The notes: a model not told the origin generated them from the sequence alone. A stretch of DNA of 64,000 nt from Mesorhizobium sp. CA8 (GCF_020164955.1 NZ_JAIUHG010000008.1:1-64000); one strand, 5' to 3'. Shown: positions 8,607 through 17,871, numbered from the stretch's first letter. A program made the numbers and translations.

Positions 8607-9604
8607 TGACCAACGATCCGATCGAGTGTCAGCCACCCTCAGTGTCGCTGAGCTTCGGTCCGGTCGTGCCGGAAAGCCAAAGCCGTCCCGGCGCCCACGG
8701 GGCGGTGCTTGCCTTCGCCCTCGGCGCCGTGGCGCTGTGGGCGACCAACGCACTGGTCGGCAAGACGTTGCTTGCCGCTTATCCGGTGTCGCTAGTGCAG
8801 TTCCTGCAATTTTGCGGCGCGACCCTGGTCTTCGCGCTGATCCGGTTCTTCCCTTCTCCCGTCCTTCGGATCCCACAAGGCGAGAAGGGAAATGCTGCGC
8901 TCGCCTACGCGGTCGGTTTCCTCGGCCTGGTCGGCACGATGGTCCTGCAATATATCGGTTTCGCCTCGGTACCGGTTATCGAGGCAAACCTCGTCGCCTA
9001 TACTTGGCCGCTGATCACCGCCGCGGCCGTCATACTGCTTGGCCGGCCGCGGCGTCCGCTGTTGCTCGGGCTGGCGGCGGCGCTTGGCTTTGTCGGCGTG
9101 GCGCTGGTGATTTCCGGCGGCCGTGCGCATCTTTGGTCCAGCAGGGCCTGGTTTGAAGGTGGCAGCCTCGTCGGCTATCTTGCCGCTTTCGGCTCAGCGC
9201 TCTGCATGGCCTTCTACTCGCTCACGGTCGGCCGCCTTGCCGTGTCGCCCGAGCGTCTGCTTTTGCCCTCGGCGCTGATCGGCGTCGCGCTCACCTTCGC
9301 CTGGTGCCTGCATGACGGCGTCGTGCGCCCGAGCGTCGCGCACCTTCTGCTCGGCCTCTATCTCGGCATCGGCCCGATGGGGCTCGGCTACTATTTCTGG
9401 TCACGCGCGGCAAAGCTCGACCACGGCGGCAGGATAGCGATCGTCGCCTATCTGGCGCCGATCGCTTCCACGTTTCTGCTGACCTTGTCGGGCGAAAGCC
9501 TGTCGATGACGGCGGTTGCCGGCGCCGTCCTCGTCATTGGCAGCTGCCTTGCGGTCGGCATCGAAGGTACGGAGACCAGGCACAATGTCCAAAATGGCCG
9601 TTGA
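8606..9604 (+). CDS. EamA/DMT-family exporter, 332 aa
   Basis: The start ATG 8606 overlaps the preceding stop (TAATG), implying translational coupling. The protein has about ten hydrophobic segments in two EamA repeats, for example FALGAVALWATNALVGKTLL and GPMGLGYYFWSRAAKLDHGG, and a conserved IAYLAPIAS-like helix (IVAYLAPIAST). The family exports amino acids and related metabolites across the inner membrane. Its partner is the oxygenase-like gene upstream. Length is typical (about 300 aa) with a 30-residue hydrophilic N-terminal extension. Confidence 0.88.
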   Translation: MTNDPIECQPPSVSLSFGPVVPESQSRPGAHGAVLAFALGAVALWATNALVGKTLLAAYPVSLVQFLQFCGATLVFALIRFFPSPVLRIPQGEKGNAALAYAVGFLGLVGTMVLQYIGFASVPVIEANLVAYTWPLITAAAVILLGRPRRPLLLGLAAALGFVGVALVISGGRAHLWSSRAWFEGGSLVGYLAAFGSALCMAFYSLTVGRLAVSPERLLLPSALIGVALTFAWCLHDGVVRPSVAHLLLGLYLGIGPMGLGYYFWSRAAKLDHGGRIAIVAYLAPIASTFLLTLSGESLSMTAVAGAVLVIGSCLAVGIEGTETRHNVQNGR

Positions 9605-9806
9605 CGAGGACGAACGCCGCGCCAGGCAGGAGGCGCGCTGGTTGGTCAGGGAGTTTGGCGCGGAGGCGCTGCTCTATGCAGCCATGAAGGCGGAAAAGGC
9701 CATCGAGCAGAAGGATTTCGGCCGCTGCGCGCGCTGGAAGCGCGTGCTGGAGGTCCTCGCGGACACGCCGCCTGCGGAACTCAGGCGCAGCCTCGCCGGC
9801 AAATGA
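9585..9806 (+). CDS. Small charged helical protein, 73 aa, unknown
   Basis: The start ATG 9585 lies within the last 20 bases of the exporter gene; an alternative start is ATG 9594. The sequence is rich in Arg/Glu/Ala (DEDERRARQEARWLVREFG...AMKAEKAIEQKDFGRCARWKRVLEVL) and predicted helical. No family recognised. Overlap and same strand suggest co-transcription with the exporter. It may be a conserved rhizobial hypothetical protein. Confidence 0.6.
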   Translation: MSKMAVDEDERRARQEARWLVREFGAEALLYAAMKAEKAIEQKDFGRCARWKRVLEVLADTPPAELRRSLAGK

Positions 9807-10152
9807 GCGATTTGCCATGGCAGCGCCGAATCGCGCATGGTCGACTGTCCGGCCGGCGGGTTACTCGTTGCCGTGCTGGAACTTGGTCTGAACTTCGATT
9901 TTTCAGCAACTCCTACCGCAGGTTGAATTGCTATAGCCCCTTTTACCTATCCAGGCGGGCAGCCGGTGCTATAAAGCATTCGCTATAGCTATTAGAATTC
10001 CTAACTTGCGCATCTCCAGTCCGTGTAGAAACATCGTCGGGTATTGAGTCTCGTAGCTTTACTGACTCTGGACGGTCCGTTGGGGGACACGTCCAATTCG
10101 ATACACCGACGAAAGTCTTAAAAAGAGCTGGCGATTTGAGGGCCAGCAGAAG
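9807..10152. other. AT-richer leader region upstream of mucR
   Basis: 346 bp with no credible gene. The part from about 9900 is clearly less GC-rich than the neighbours. MucR/Ros proteins bind AT-rich, T-A-step-containing promoters and usually repress themselves, so this is the probable autoregulatory region. No single operator can be pinpointed by eye. Confidence 0.4.
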
Positions 10153-10605
10153 GTGAAAAAATTGTCCAACCTCGACGACAAGACTGCAATCGAACTGACC
10201 GCCGACATTGTCTCGGCCTATGTCGGCAACAATCCGCTTCCTGCCTCTGGCCTGCCTGACCTGATCGCCAGCGTCAGCGCCTCGGTGCGCAAGCTCGCCA
10301 GCGGCAGCGTTGTCAAGGAGGCGGTGGCGCAGACGCCTGCCGTCAACCCGAAGCGCTCGGTTTTCCCCGACCACATCGTGTGCCTCGAGGACGGAAAGAA
10401 GTTCAAGTCGTTGAAGCGCCACCTTGCGACCGATCACGGCCTGACGCCGGACGAATACCGCGCGAAATGGGGCCTGCCCGCCGACTATCCGATGGTGGCG
10501 CCGAGCTATTCGGCGACCCGCTCGGCGTTGGCCAAATCGTCCGGCCTCGGCCGCAAGCCGGCCGGGGGCGATGCAGGCAAGGGCAAGCGCAAAGCCAAGG
10601 CCTGA
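10153..10605 (+). CDS. mucR: MucR/Ros-family zinc-finger transcriptional regulator, about 150 aa
   Basis: The N terminus IELTADIVSAYVGNN and the C-terminal prokaryotic zinc finger (CLEDGKKFKSLKRHL, then DHGLTPDEYRAKWGLP and DYPMVAPSYS) are diagnostic. Family members (Ros, MucR, RosR) control exopolysaccharide, motility and cell-cycle genes as H-NS-like silencers. GTG 10153 is annotated, but TTG 10162 has a better placed AGAAGG (8 nt upstream) and would start LSNLDDKT, so the true protein may be 3 residues shorter. The C-terminal tail is Lys/Gly-rich. Several mucR paralogues are usual in these genomes. Confidence 0.92.
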   Translation: MKKLSNLDDKTAIELTADIVSAYVGNNPLPASGLPDLIASVSASVRKLASGSVVKEAVAQTPAVNPKRSVFPDHIVCLEDGKKFKSLKRHLATDHGLTPDEYRAKWGLPADYPMVAPSYSATRSALAKSSGLGRKPAGGDAGKGKRKAKA

Positions 10606-10608
10606 GGC

Positions 10609-10917
10609 ATGGCACCCGCAACGGGTGACGTCGCGCCGTGGTCATGGCGCGACCGTAGGGCTGCTCTCGACGCTTTGCGCCGCGGGGTGGCTGCCCAGTC
10701 CTCGGTGGACGCTGCCAACGGCGTCAAGGCGCGGCGCATCCTGTTTTCACTGGGCGAGCCGTCCGGCGACCTGCTAGCCGCGCTCGACGCGCTCGACCGG
10801 TTCGAGCGCGCTATTGTTGAATGCGACGACCCGTCGGTCATCGAGGCGCGCAGGCTGAACTGCCTGGCCGTTCTGGACCGCCTTGCAGCAAACGGTCGGC
10901 CGCGCACGAACTGTTAG
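10609..10917 (+). CDS. Hypothetical protein, 102 aa
   Basis: ATG 10609 lies 3 nt after the mucR stop. The translation has strongly coding-like codon use and an acidic, helical C-terminal half (LLAALDALDRFERAIVECDD...). No domain recognised. Close spacing suggests readthrough from mucR. It could be a rhizobial orphan; the existence of the protein is moderately supported only. Confidence 0.5.
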   Translation: MAPATGDVAPWSWRDRRAALDALRRGVAAQSSVDAANGVKARRILFSLGEPSGDLLAALDALDRFERAIVECDDPSVIEARRLNCLAVLDRLAANGRPRTNC

Positions 10918-10919
10918 AA

Positions 10920-11123
10920 CTAGCTGGGGCGGGCCTGAGATGGCTTGACCGGGCGAGTGCGTTTGGGATCTTGCTCGCCGGCAAGGCTCTCCGCTTCAAC
11001 CGCTGTCATTTCAAGAAGATAGACAAGCATCTGATAGCGCGTATGCGAGAGCATTTTTGCCAGCTTGCGCGTGATCTCCGCGACATATCTCAACGTTCGT
11101 AAATCGCTGGGCGCTCCATCCAT
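10920..11123 (-). CDS. Small helical protein, 67 aa
   Basis: ATG 11123 has AGGAG 6 nt upstream on its strand; the longer open frame lacks one. The sequence MDGAPSDLRTLRYVAEITRK continues into an amphipathic helix (LAKMLSHTRYQMLVYLLEMT) and a basic tail. It resembles short hypothetical proteins common in rhizobia. Convergent with the preceding gene, with the stop only 2 nt from that gene's stop. Function unknown. Confidence 0.65.
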   Translation of the reverse strand: MDGAPSDLRTLRYVAEITRKLAKMLSHTRYQMLVYLLEMTAVEAESLAGEQDPKRTRPVKPSQARPS

Positions 11124-11416
11124 CGTGAGCTCCTGATGCGGCCAAGTATCTGGGCCAAGGTATGTTGGGACCAAGTTATCGTTGGCGCCCACTCACGACT
11201 CACGGCGCGTCTACAGATTTGCAGGTTTGCGATAAAACTGAAATCGATTTTTGATAAGCATCATGCTTGGCCGGCAAGATTTCGCTGTCCTTTTTGGGTG
11301 GCATGGTCGCTTGCTGCATAAATATTGAGCACAAGGCAAGCTTGCGGTTGTCTTTTTGCGCCGGGTTGATCTTTCTCCGGGAATGTTGATCGCCGAGGCA
11401 GGCAGGAGCGAGCGGC
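11124..11416. other. Intergenic region, AT-richer
   Basis: About 290 bp with relatively high AT between 11200 and 11350 and no open frame that looks coding. It lies upstream of the 67-aa gene and downstream of the LprI-like gene. No hairpin with a T-run stands out. Confidence 0.35.
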
Positions 11417-12184
11417 TTAGTTCTTGTAGGCAGAGCAGAAGCCCGGCGGGTTGTCGTTGCCGATCATGGCGCAGCCGCGCTTGATCTCGTCAATCATCAT
11501 GCTGCATGCATTCTGCCCGTTGCAGGGCGGATTGGTCGCCGGCGACACCTGGATGCACTGCGAGACATACTGGTCCGACTTCGCCTTGCCGGCCGATTGC
11601 ACGCATGGCTTCGTGTCGTTCTGGCTTGACTGGGCAGGGGCGGGTTTCGCAGGCGCGGCGCCAGCCGTCGCAGGCGCGGCCTTGGCCGTCGCAGGCGCGG
11701 CCTCGGCCGCCGCAGGCGCGTTCTTCGTGGGCGCGGCATTGCCGCCGCTTTGCGGCACGCAGGAGAGGTCGCCTTCCGGGCATTGCAATTGGTGCTGCAA
11801 CTGCGCCAGCCGCACCTTGGTCAACTCCGCCTTGCAGGTCTCGACGAGGCTCGAATACACCGAGCCATCGGCATAGGGCTGAGTGCGAAAGGCGCATTCC
11901 TTGTCGCGGAACGGGATCCAGGCGCGCTGCGCGTCGCGCAGGCGCCACAGGTCGGCGGGAGCGAGGCGGCCCGCCAGCGCTTTGTAGACTGCATTGAGCC
12001 CCGCGTCCGCCGAAGCGGCATTCGCGGCCGTGCAGGTTGCAAGGTCGGCCTGCGTCTTCGCTGCCGCGCAGTCGATGGCTGCCGCACGGGCCACGGGACT
12101 GGTGAGAAGCATGGCAAGCCCGGCGACGACTGCGAAAATCGCGACCGCCAGCGAGGCCGAAAGGAGCGTGGTCTTGCTCGGCAT
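11417..12184 (-). CDS. LprI-like (DUF1311) secreted protein with Ala/Pro linker, 255 aa
   Basis: The start is ATG 12184 (MPSKTTLLSASL), with GAGG about 10 nt upstream. A signal peptide runs to ARA-AAIDC. The segment IDCAAAKTQADLATCTAANA...RDAQRAWIPFRDKECAF is the lysozyme-inhibitor LprI N-terminal domain, with four cysteines for two disulfides. Then comes a low-complexity AAPATAKAAPATAGAAPAKP linker encoded by 21-bp repeats (about 11650-11715), and a Cys-rich C-terminal region with about six cysteines (CVQSAGK...CNGQNACSM...RGC). It is periplasmic. Lysozyme inhibition is a family inference and is not proven for this architecture. Confidence 0.75.
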   Translation of the reverse strand: MPSKTTLLSASLAVAIFAVVAGLAMLLTSPVARAAAIDCAAAKTQADLATCTAANAASADAGLNAVYKALAGRLAPADLWRLRDAQRAWIPFRDKECAFRTQPYADGSVYSSLVETCKAELTKVRLAQLQHQLQCPEGDLSCVPQSGGNAAPTKNAPAAAEAAPATAKAAPATAGAAPAKPAPAQSSQNDTKPCVQSAGKAKSDQYVSQCIQVSPATNPPCNGQNACSMMIDEIKRGCAMIGNDNPPGFCSAYKN

Positions 12185-12394
12185 CTGATCTGTCCTCTGC
12201 TTGAACCGAACCCGCCGCTCGCGCCAGCATAGGTTGAGACAACAGCGGCGATCAACGCCAAACCTGTGACGTGGCAAGCAAAGTGTGACCGGTGATTGGC
12301 GAAAGCGGAGGAACGACAATCTTTCCTTGAGGGGAATTGGGCCGGCAGAGTTGGCGGCCTGTCCGTCAGCCTCTTCGTCAATCATAGGCAAAGC

Positions 12395-12640
12395 CTAAGA
12401 TGTTTTTCCGGAATCGATTTGGATCAGCAGGTGTTCCGGCTCCCGCGTCTCTAGCCGGCTCGCAACCTTGGCCGCTTGGGAGGAGGCTGGTTGGGCCTGC
12501 GGCCCGCTCGCGGGTTCAGCGGCGAGAGCAATGTGAGCGGTCCCGTCCTCGAACAGAACCACCTGCGTCGCCAGCGCGGTTGTCGTGGCGACCTGGAAGA
12601 AGATGAAGGCGAGGGCGAGATAGCGGATCACGGGCTCCAA
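12395..12640 (-). CDS. Small exported or membrane protein, 81 aa, unknown
   Basis: The start would be TTG 12640, with GGAG 4-5 nt upstream. The first 25 residues (PVIRYLALAFIFFQVATTTA) form one hydrophobic helix or signal peptide, followed by a short Gln/Ala/Ser-rich tail ending IQIDSGKTS. The open frame and leader look real but the start codon is weak. No family recognised. It is divergent from the ABC-F gene. Confidence 0.4.
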   Translation of the reverse strand: MEPVIRYLALAFIFFQVATTTALATQVVLFEDGTAHIALAAEPASGPQAQPASSQAAKVASRLETREPEHLLIQIDSGKTS

Positions 12641-12768
12641 AACGCTCCGGCAGGCAACTGGTTCCAGTCCGTCGAGTTTTTGCCGAATGGCCGTAGACAG
12701 CGCGCGGAGGGCCCTCGTCCAGGCGCTGGCTCTTGCGAAGCGCCGATGTCCTGTGCAAAAGCCCGCTT

Positions 12769-14646
12769 ATGCTTATCATCAACGATCTTACGCTGCGCAT
12801 GGCGGGGCGGCTGCTTCTCGATCATGCCTCATTGACGCTGCCGGCCGGCACCAAGGCCGGCCTCGTCGGTCGCAACGGCACCGGCAAGACCACGCTGTTC
12901 AAGGCGATCACCGGCGATTTCCCTTCGGAGACCGGCTCTATCAGCCTGCCGAAGAGCACGCGCATCGGCCAGGTGGCGCAGGAAGCGCCGGGAACCGAGG
13001 AGCCGCTGATCGACATCGTGCTGAAAGCCGATGTCGAGCGCCAGGCCTTGCTCGAAGAAGAGAAGACCGCGACCGATCCGCATCGCATCGCCGAGATCCA
13101 CACGCGGCTGGCCGATATCGACGCCCATTCGGCCGAATCCCGCGCCGCGACCATCCTTGCCGGCCTCGGCTTCGACGATGCCGCGCAGAAGCGTCCGGCC
13201 TCGTCCTTCTCAGGCGGCTGGCGTATGCGCGTGGCGCTGGCCGCGGTGCTCTTCTCCGAGCCGGACCTTCTCTTGCTCGACGAGCCGACCAACTATCTCG
13301 ACCTCGAAGGAACACTGTGGTTGGAGAACTATGTCTCCAAATATCCGCACACGGTCTTGCTGATCTCGCACGACCGCGACCTGCTCAACCGCGCCGTCAA
13401 CTCGATCGTCCATCTCGATCAGAAGAAGCTGACCTTCTGGCGTGGCGGCTACGACCAGTTCGAGCGCCAGTACACCGAGCAAAAGGAACAGCAGGAGAAG
13501 GGCCGCATCAAGCAGGAAGCCGCCCGCAAGCATATGGAATCCTTCGTCGAGCGCTTCCGCGCCAAGGCCTCCAAGGCCAGGCAGGCGCAGTCGCGCATCA
13601 AGGCGCTGGAAAAGATGAAGCCGATCGCGGCGATCGTGAACGACACGGTGCGGCCATTCTCGTTTCCGGAACCGGTGAAGACGGTGGCATCGCCGATCGT
13701 TGCGCTCAACAACGTCAGTGTCGGTTATACGCCTGGTGAGCCGATCCTGAAGAAGATGACCTTGCGCATCGATGCCGATGACCGCATCGCGCTGCTCGGT
13801 GCCAACGGCAACGGCAAGTCGACCTTCGGCAAGCTTCTGTCCGGCCGGCTAAAGCAGGAGGCCGGCACGATGACGATCGCGCCTGGGCTGAAGGTGGCGA
13901 TCTTTGCCCAACATCAACTCGATGATCTCAGGCCGGAGGAAAACGCTTACGAGCATGTGCGCCGGCTGATGCCGGATGCGCCGGAAGCCAAGGTGCGCGC
14001 CCGCGTCGCCCAGTTCGGTCTCTCGACCGAGAAGATGAACACCGCGGCGAAAGACCTGTCCGGCGGCGAGAAGGCGCGCCTCCTGATGGGCTTATCGGCC
14101 TTCGAGGGCCCGAACCTCTTCATCCTCGACGAGCCGACCAACCACCTCGACATCGACAGCCGTGAATCGCTGATCCATGCGCTGAACGACTTTCCGGGCG
14201 CCGTGATCCTGATCTCGCACGATCGGCACCTGCTCGAGGCGACGGCCGACCGGCTCTGGCTAGTCAAGGACGGCGCGGTCAATCCTTATGACGGCGACCT
14301 CGAGGACTATAAGACGCTGGTCACCGGCGTGTCCTCCAACCGCCGCGAGCAGAAGGAGGCCGACAAGGCGTCCAAGGCCGACCGCCGCCGCGAAGCCGCC
14401 CAGCGCCGCGCCGCGCTCGAGCCTTTAGCCAAGGAGATCCGCGCCACCGAGGCGCTGATGGACCGCATCCGCAAACGCATCGACCTGATCGAGGACGAAC
14501 TCGCCAATCCGGCAGTCTACGAAAAGGACCCCTCGACTGCGACGCGGCTTGCCAAGGAACGCTCGCAACTGGCGCAGACGCTGGCGCAAAACGAAGACAA
14601 GTGGCTGACCATGTCCGCGGAGTATGAGGAAGGGATCGCGGAGTGA
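12769..14646 (+). CDS. ABC-F family ATPase (Uup/YheS-like), 625 aa
   Basis: Two ABC domains sit in one chain without membrane segments. Domain 1: Walker A GRNGTGKTT (34-42), signature SFSGGWRMR, Walker B LLLLDEPTNYLD. Domain 2: GANGNGKST, LSGGEKARLL, LFILDEPTNHLD. The linker between them is the basic P-site tRNA-interaction motif region typical of ABC-F (KQEAARKHMESFVERFRAKA...). A C-terminal coiled coil (RREAAQRRAALEPLAKEIRA...) matches Uup-like members. ABC-F proteins act on the ribosome (translation factors or antibiotic protection) or in DNA-related roles for Uup. ATG 12769 (MLIINDLTLR) is the family start. Confidence 0.92.
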   Translation: MLIINDLTLRMAGRLLLDHASLTLPAGTKAGLVGRNGTGKTTLFKAITGDFPSETGSISLPKSTRIGQVAQEAPGTEEPLIDIVLKADVERQALLEEEKTATDPHRIAEIHTRLADIDAHSAESRAATILAGLGFDDAAQKRPASSFSGGWRMRVALAAVLFSEPDLLLLDEPTNYLDLEGTLWLENYVSKYPHTVLLISHDRDLLNRAVNSIVHLDQKKLTFWRGGYDQFERQYTEQKEQQEKGRIKQEAARKHMESFVERFRAKASKARQAQSRIKALEKMKPIAAIVNDTVRPFSFPEPVKTVASPIVALNNVSVGYTPGEPILKKMTLRIDADDRIALLGANGNGKSTFGKLLSGRLKQEAGTMTIAPGLKVAIFAQHQLDDLRPEENAYEHVRRLMPDAPEAKVRARVAQFGLSTEKMNTAAKDLSGGEKARLLMGLSAFEGPNLFILDEPTNHLDIDSRESLIHALNDFPGAVILISHDRHLLEATADRLWLVKDGAVNPYDGDLEDYKTLVTGVSSNRREQKEADKASKADRRREAAQRRAALEPLAKEIRATEALMDRIRKRIDLIEDELANPAVYEKDPSTATRLAKERSQLAQTLAQNEDKWLTMSAEYEEGIAE

Positions 14647-14652
14647 GAGCAT

Positions 14653-14812
14653 GATCTCCCTTCTTGAGGGGGAGATGGCCGGCAGGCCAGAGGGGGTCGT
14701 CTCACCTAGATCGCCAACACCCTCTTTTGTCTCGAAGGCGCTGGCGCTTCACGCGCAACGACCCCTCTGTCGCCTTTGGCGACATATCCCCCACAAGGTC
14801 GGAGATTGGCTA
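14653..14812. repeat. Dispersed palindromic intergenic repeat, copy B (inverted arms)
   Basis: The left arm contains ATCTCCCTTCTTGAGGGGGA and GGCCAGAGGGGGTCG. The right arm holds the complementary pattern CGACCCCTCTGTCGCC ... CCCCCACAAGGTCGGAGAT. The two arms face each other across about 60 bp, making a long imperfect hairpin between the ABC-F and molybdopterin genes. Confidence 0.65.
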
Positions 14813-14858
14813 ATCTCTGGCCCTACACCTCGTCCCCAAAACCCGCTACACCCCCCGC

Positions 14859-16979
14859 ATGAACCAGCACGCCAAGCTCCGGATCGGCCATTCGGCCTGT
14901 CCGCATGACTGTCCTTCCACCTGCGCGCTCGAAGTCGAGCTGCTCGACACCAACCGCATCGGCCGCGTGCATGGCGCCAAGGCGAACAGCTACACGGCGG
15001 GCATCGTCTGCGCCAAGGTCGCCCGCTATGCCGACCGTGTCCACCATCCCGATAGGCTGCTGAAGCCGCTGGTGCGAGCCGGCGCCAAGAGCGAGAGCGC
15101 CTGGAAGGAAGCGAGCTGGGAAGCGGCGCTCGATCTCGTGGCGGAAAAATTCATCGCGGCCGAAGAGAAATACGGCTCGGAAACCGTCTGGCCCTATTTC
15201 TATGCCGGCACGATGGGGCTGGTGCAGCGCGACGGCATCGAAAGGCTGCGCCACGCCAAGAAATACTCCGGTTTCTTCGGCTCGATCTGCACCAATCTGG
15301 CCTGGACCGGCTGGATGATGGGTGTGGGCGCCTTGCGCGGCCCTGATCCGCGCGAGATGGCGAAGTCCGACTGCGTGGTGATCTGGGGCACCAATGCCGT
15401 GGTCACCCAGGTCAATGTCATGACCCACGCGATGCGGGCGCGCAAGGAGCGTGGGGCGAAGATCGTCGTCATCGACATCTATGACAACGCCACGATGAAG
15501 CAGGCCGATCTTGGCCTGGTGCTGAAGCCCGGCACCGACGGCGCGCTCGCCTGCGCGGTCATGCATGTGCTGTTCCGCGACGGGCTCGCCGACCGCTCCT
15601 ATCTCGAGAAATACACCGACGATCCGCGCGGGTTGGAAGATCATTTGAAGACGCGCACGCCCGAATGGGCGGCCGCGATTACCGGGCTGTCCGTCGCCGA
15701 GATCGAGGCATTCGCCTATCTCGTCGGCAAGACCAAGAAAACCTATTTCCGCCTTGGCTACGGCTTCGCACGCCAGCGCAACGGCTCCGTCAACATGCAT
15801 GCCGTCTCCTGCATCGCCGCCGTCACCGGCGCCTGGCAGTATGAGGGCGGCGGCGCCTTCCACTCCAATTCCGGCATCTTCAAGCTGAACCAGGACGTGC
15901 TCGAGGGCACCGCGATGCGCGACCCGAAGGTGCGCTATCTCGATCATTCGCGCATCGGCCCGGTGCTGACGGGCGCGGCCGACGCGCTCTATGGCGGCCC
16001 TCCGGTGACGGCGATGCTGATCCAGAACACCAATCCGGCCAATGTCGCGCCGGAGCAGCGGCTGGTGAGAAAGGGTTTTCTGCGCGAAGACCTGTTCACC
16101 TGCGTGCACGAACAGTTCATGACCGATACGGCCAAGCTCGCCGATGTCGTGCTGCCGGCGACGATGTTCCTGGAGCATGATGACATCTACAAAGGTGGCG
16201 GCAACCAGCACATCACCCTCGGTCCCAAGCTGATCGAGCCGCCGGAAGGGCCGCGCACCAACCACTATGTCAATGAGGAACTCGGCAAGCGGCTCGGGGT
16301 CGGCGACCGGCCCGGCTTCGGCCTGACCGAGCGCGAGCATATCGACATCATCCTCGGCAAGCGCGGGCTCGGCAGCTTCGATAATCTGAAGGCGAAGAAG
16401 TGGGTCGACCTGCAGCCCGACTTCGACGACGCGCATTTCATCAACGGTTTCGGCCATGCGGACAAGAAATTCCACTTCCGGCCCAACTGGACCGGGCAGT
16501 CGGCGCCCAACCGGCCGCCGAGAAGCATGGGCCTGTTCGGCCCGGTCGAGCGGCTGCCGGAACTCCCCGACCATGTCGAGCTGATCGAGGTCGCGGACGA
16601 GGAGCATCCGTTCCGGCTGGCAACCTCGCCGGCGCGCAATTTCCTCAATTCGAGCTTTGCCGAAACGCCGGTGTCGAAGGCCAAGGAGGGCAGGCCGGAG
16701 CTGCTTGTCCACCCGCAGGATGCGGCAGCGCTCGGCATCGAGGATGGCGGCCGTGTCGAGGTAGGCAACCGGCGCGGCGACGTGGTGCTGCACGCAAAAT
16801 TCTTCGACGGCCTGAAGCGCGGCGTGGTGATCGCGGAAGGCATCTGGCCGAACAGCGCGCATGAGCGCGGCGAAGGCATCAACGTCCTGACCGGCGCCGA
16901 TGCGCCGGCACCCTATGGTGGCGCCGCCGTCCACGACAACAAGGTGTGGCTGCGGAAAGCTGAAGAGTCCGGCGCCTAG
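14859..16979 (+). CDS. Molybdopterin (bis-MGD) oxidoreductase, 706 aa
   Basis: The N-terminal [4Fe-4S] motif is C14-x3-C18-x3-C22-x28-C51 (CPHDCPSTC...VCAK), followed by the molybdopterin oxidoreductase core and a C-terminal molydopterin-dinucleotide-binding domain (LATSPARNFLNSSF...LLVHPQDAAALGI). There is no Tat leader and no adjacent small subunit, so it is probably a soluble cytoplasmic enzyme of the DMSO-reductase superfamily. Substrate unknown. The segment GSICTNLAWTG may carry the Mo-proximal residue, but this cannot be settled by eye. No strong ribosome site precedes ATG 14859. Confidence 0.9.
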   Translation: MNQHAKLRIGHSACPHDCPSTCALEVELLDTNRIGRVHGAKANSYTAGIVCAKVARYADRVHHPDRLLKPLVRAGAKSESAWKEASWEAALDLVAEKFIAAEEKYGSETVWPYFYAGTMGLVQRDGIERLRHAKKYSGFFGSICTNLAWTGWMMGVGALRGPDPREMAKSDCVVIWGTNAVVTQVNVMTHAMRARKERGAKIVVIDIYDNATMKQADLGLVLKPGTDGALACAVMHVLFRDGLADRSYLEKYTDDPRGLEDHLKTRTPEWAAAITGLSVAEIEAFAYLVGKTKKTYFRLGYGFARQRNGSVNMHAVSCIAAVTGAWQYEGGGAFHSNSGIFKLNQDVLEGTAMRDPKVRYLDHSRIGPVLTGAADALYGGPPVTAMLIQNTNPANVAPEQRLVRKGFLREDLFTCVHEQFMTDTAKLADVVLPATMFLEHDDIYKGGGNQHITLGPKLIEPPEGPRTNHYVNEELGKRLGVGDRPGFGLTEREHIDIILGKRGLGSFDNLKAKKWVDLQPDFDDAHFINGFGHADKKFHFRPNWTGQSAPNRPPRSMGLFGPVERLPELPDHVELIEVADEEHPFRLATSPARNFLNSSFAETPVSKAKEGRPELLVHPQDAAALGIEDGGRVEVGNRRGDVVLHAKFFDGLKRGVVIAEGIWPNSAHERGEGINVLTGADAPAPYGGAAVHDNKVWLRKAEESGA

Positions 16980-17067
16980 CCTCCCATCTGGCCCAAGCGC
17001 CTCTCGTCGCGCCCGCCAGCTCCGGCGTCTATAGAGGCCCCTTGTCTCGGCAACGAGGGAGGATGTC

Positions 17068-17871
17068 GTGGCCAAGGTCTCGCTTCTGGGCATTCCGCAT
17101 GACGAGAATTCATCCTATCTGCGCGGGCCCGCTGAGGCGCCGCCGCTGATCCGGCGCGAGCTCGCCAGCGACGCCTACAGTTCCTGGACCGAAACCGGCT
17201 TCGACCTGACGGACCGCTTCGTCGACCACGGCGACATCGATTTCACGCAAGGTGGCGACCCGTGGCAGCGGATCGAGGCGGAGGTGGGCCACGCGCTCGA
17301 CGCCGGCCATCCGCTGATCTCGCTCGGCGGCGACCATGCGATCTCCTGGCCGGTGCTGCGCGCGGTGCGCCGCCGTTACCGGAGCCTCACGATTGTCCAT
17401 ATCGACGCGCATCCGGACATTTATCATTCCTATGACGACAATCCGCGTTCGCACACTTCGCCCTTCGCCCGTATCATGGAAGAGAAGCTGGCCGACCGGC
17501 TGATCCAGATCGGCCTGCGCACCGTCAATGATCACCATCGCGACCAGTTCAAGCGCTTCGGTGTCGAGGTGGTGGAGATGCGGCATTTCAAGGAAGGCTT
17601 GCAGCTCGACCTCCAGACGCCTGTCTACATCTCGATGGATATCGACGCTCTCAATCCGGCCTTCGCTCCCGGTATCTCTCACCGTGAGCCCGGCGGCTTG
17701 ACCACGCGCCAGGTCATCGGTCTGATCCAGGCAATAGACCGACGAATAGTCGCCGCCGATGTCGTCGAATACAATCCGCGCCAGGACCTTTCCAACCTGA
17801 CGGCGCTGGTCGCCGCCAAGCTGGTCAAGGAGATCGCCGGCATGATGCTGAAGACCAACGGCGCGGTTTGA
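17068..17871 (+). CDS. Arginase/agmatinase family ureohydrolase, 267 aa
   Basis: The start is GTG 17068 with GGGAGGA upstream. The dimanganese ligands are visible: H90 in GGDHAIS, D113-x-H115-x-D117 in IDAHPD, and D191-x-D193 in SMDIDALNPAFAPG. The family hydrolyses guanidino compounds (arginine, agmatine, guanidinobutyrate) to urea. The usual aspartate in DxxDP is Asn here (ALNP), which is not itself a metal ligand. The exact substrate cannot be assigned. It stands alone between the molybdoenzyme and dapB. Confidence 0.88.
   Translation: MAKVSLLGIPHDENSSYLRGPAEAPPLIRRELASDAYSSWTETGFDLTDRFVDHGDIDFTQGGDPWQRIEAEVGHALDAGHPLISLGGDHAISWPVLRAVRRRYRSLTIVHIDAHPDIYHSYDDNPRSHTSPFARIMEEKLADRLIQIGLRTVNDHHRDQFKRFGVEVVEMRHFKEGLQLDLQTPVYISMDIDALNPAFAPGISHREPGGLTTRQVIGLIQAIDRRIVAADVVEYNPRQDLSNLTALVAAKLVKEIAGMMLKTNGAV

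Noticed and set aside
14823..17093. 756-aa minus-strand frame opposite the molybdopterin oxidoreductase
   Set aside because: Antisense of a full-length known enzyme; no recognisable domain on this strand.
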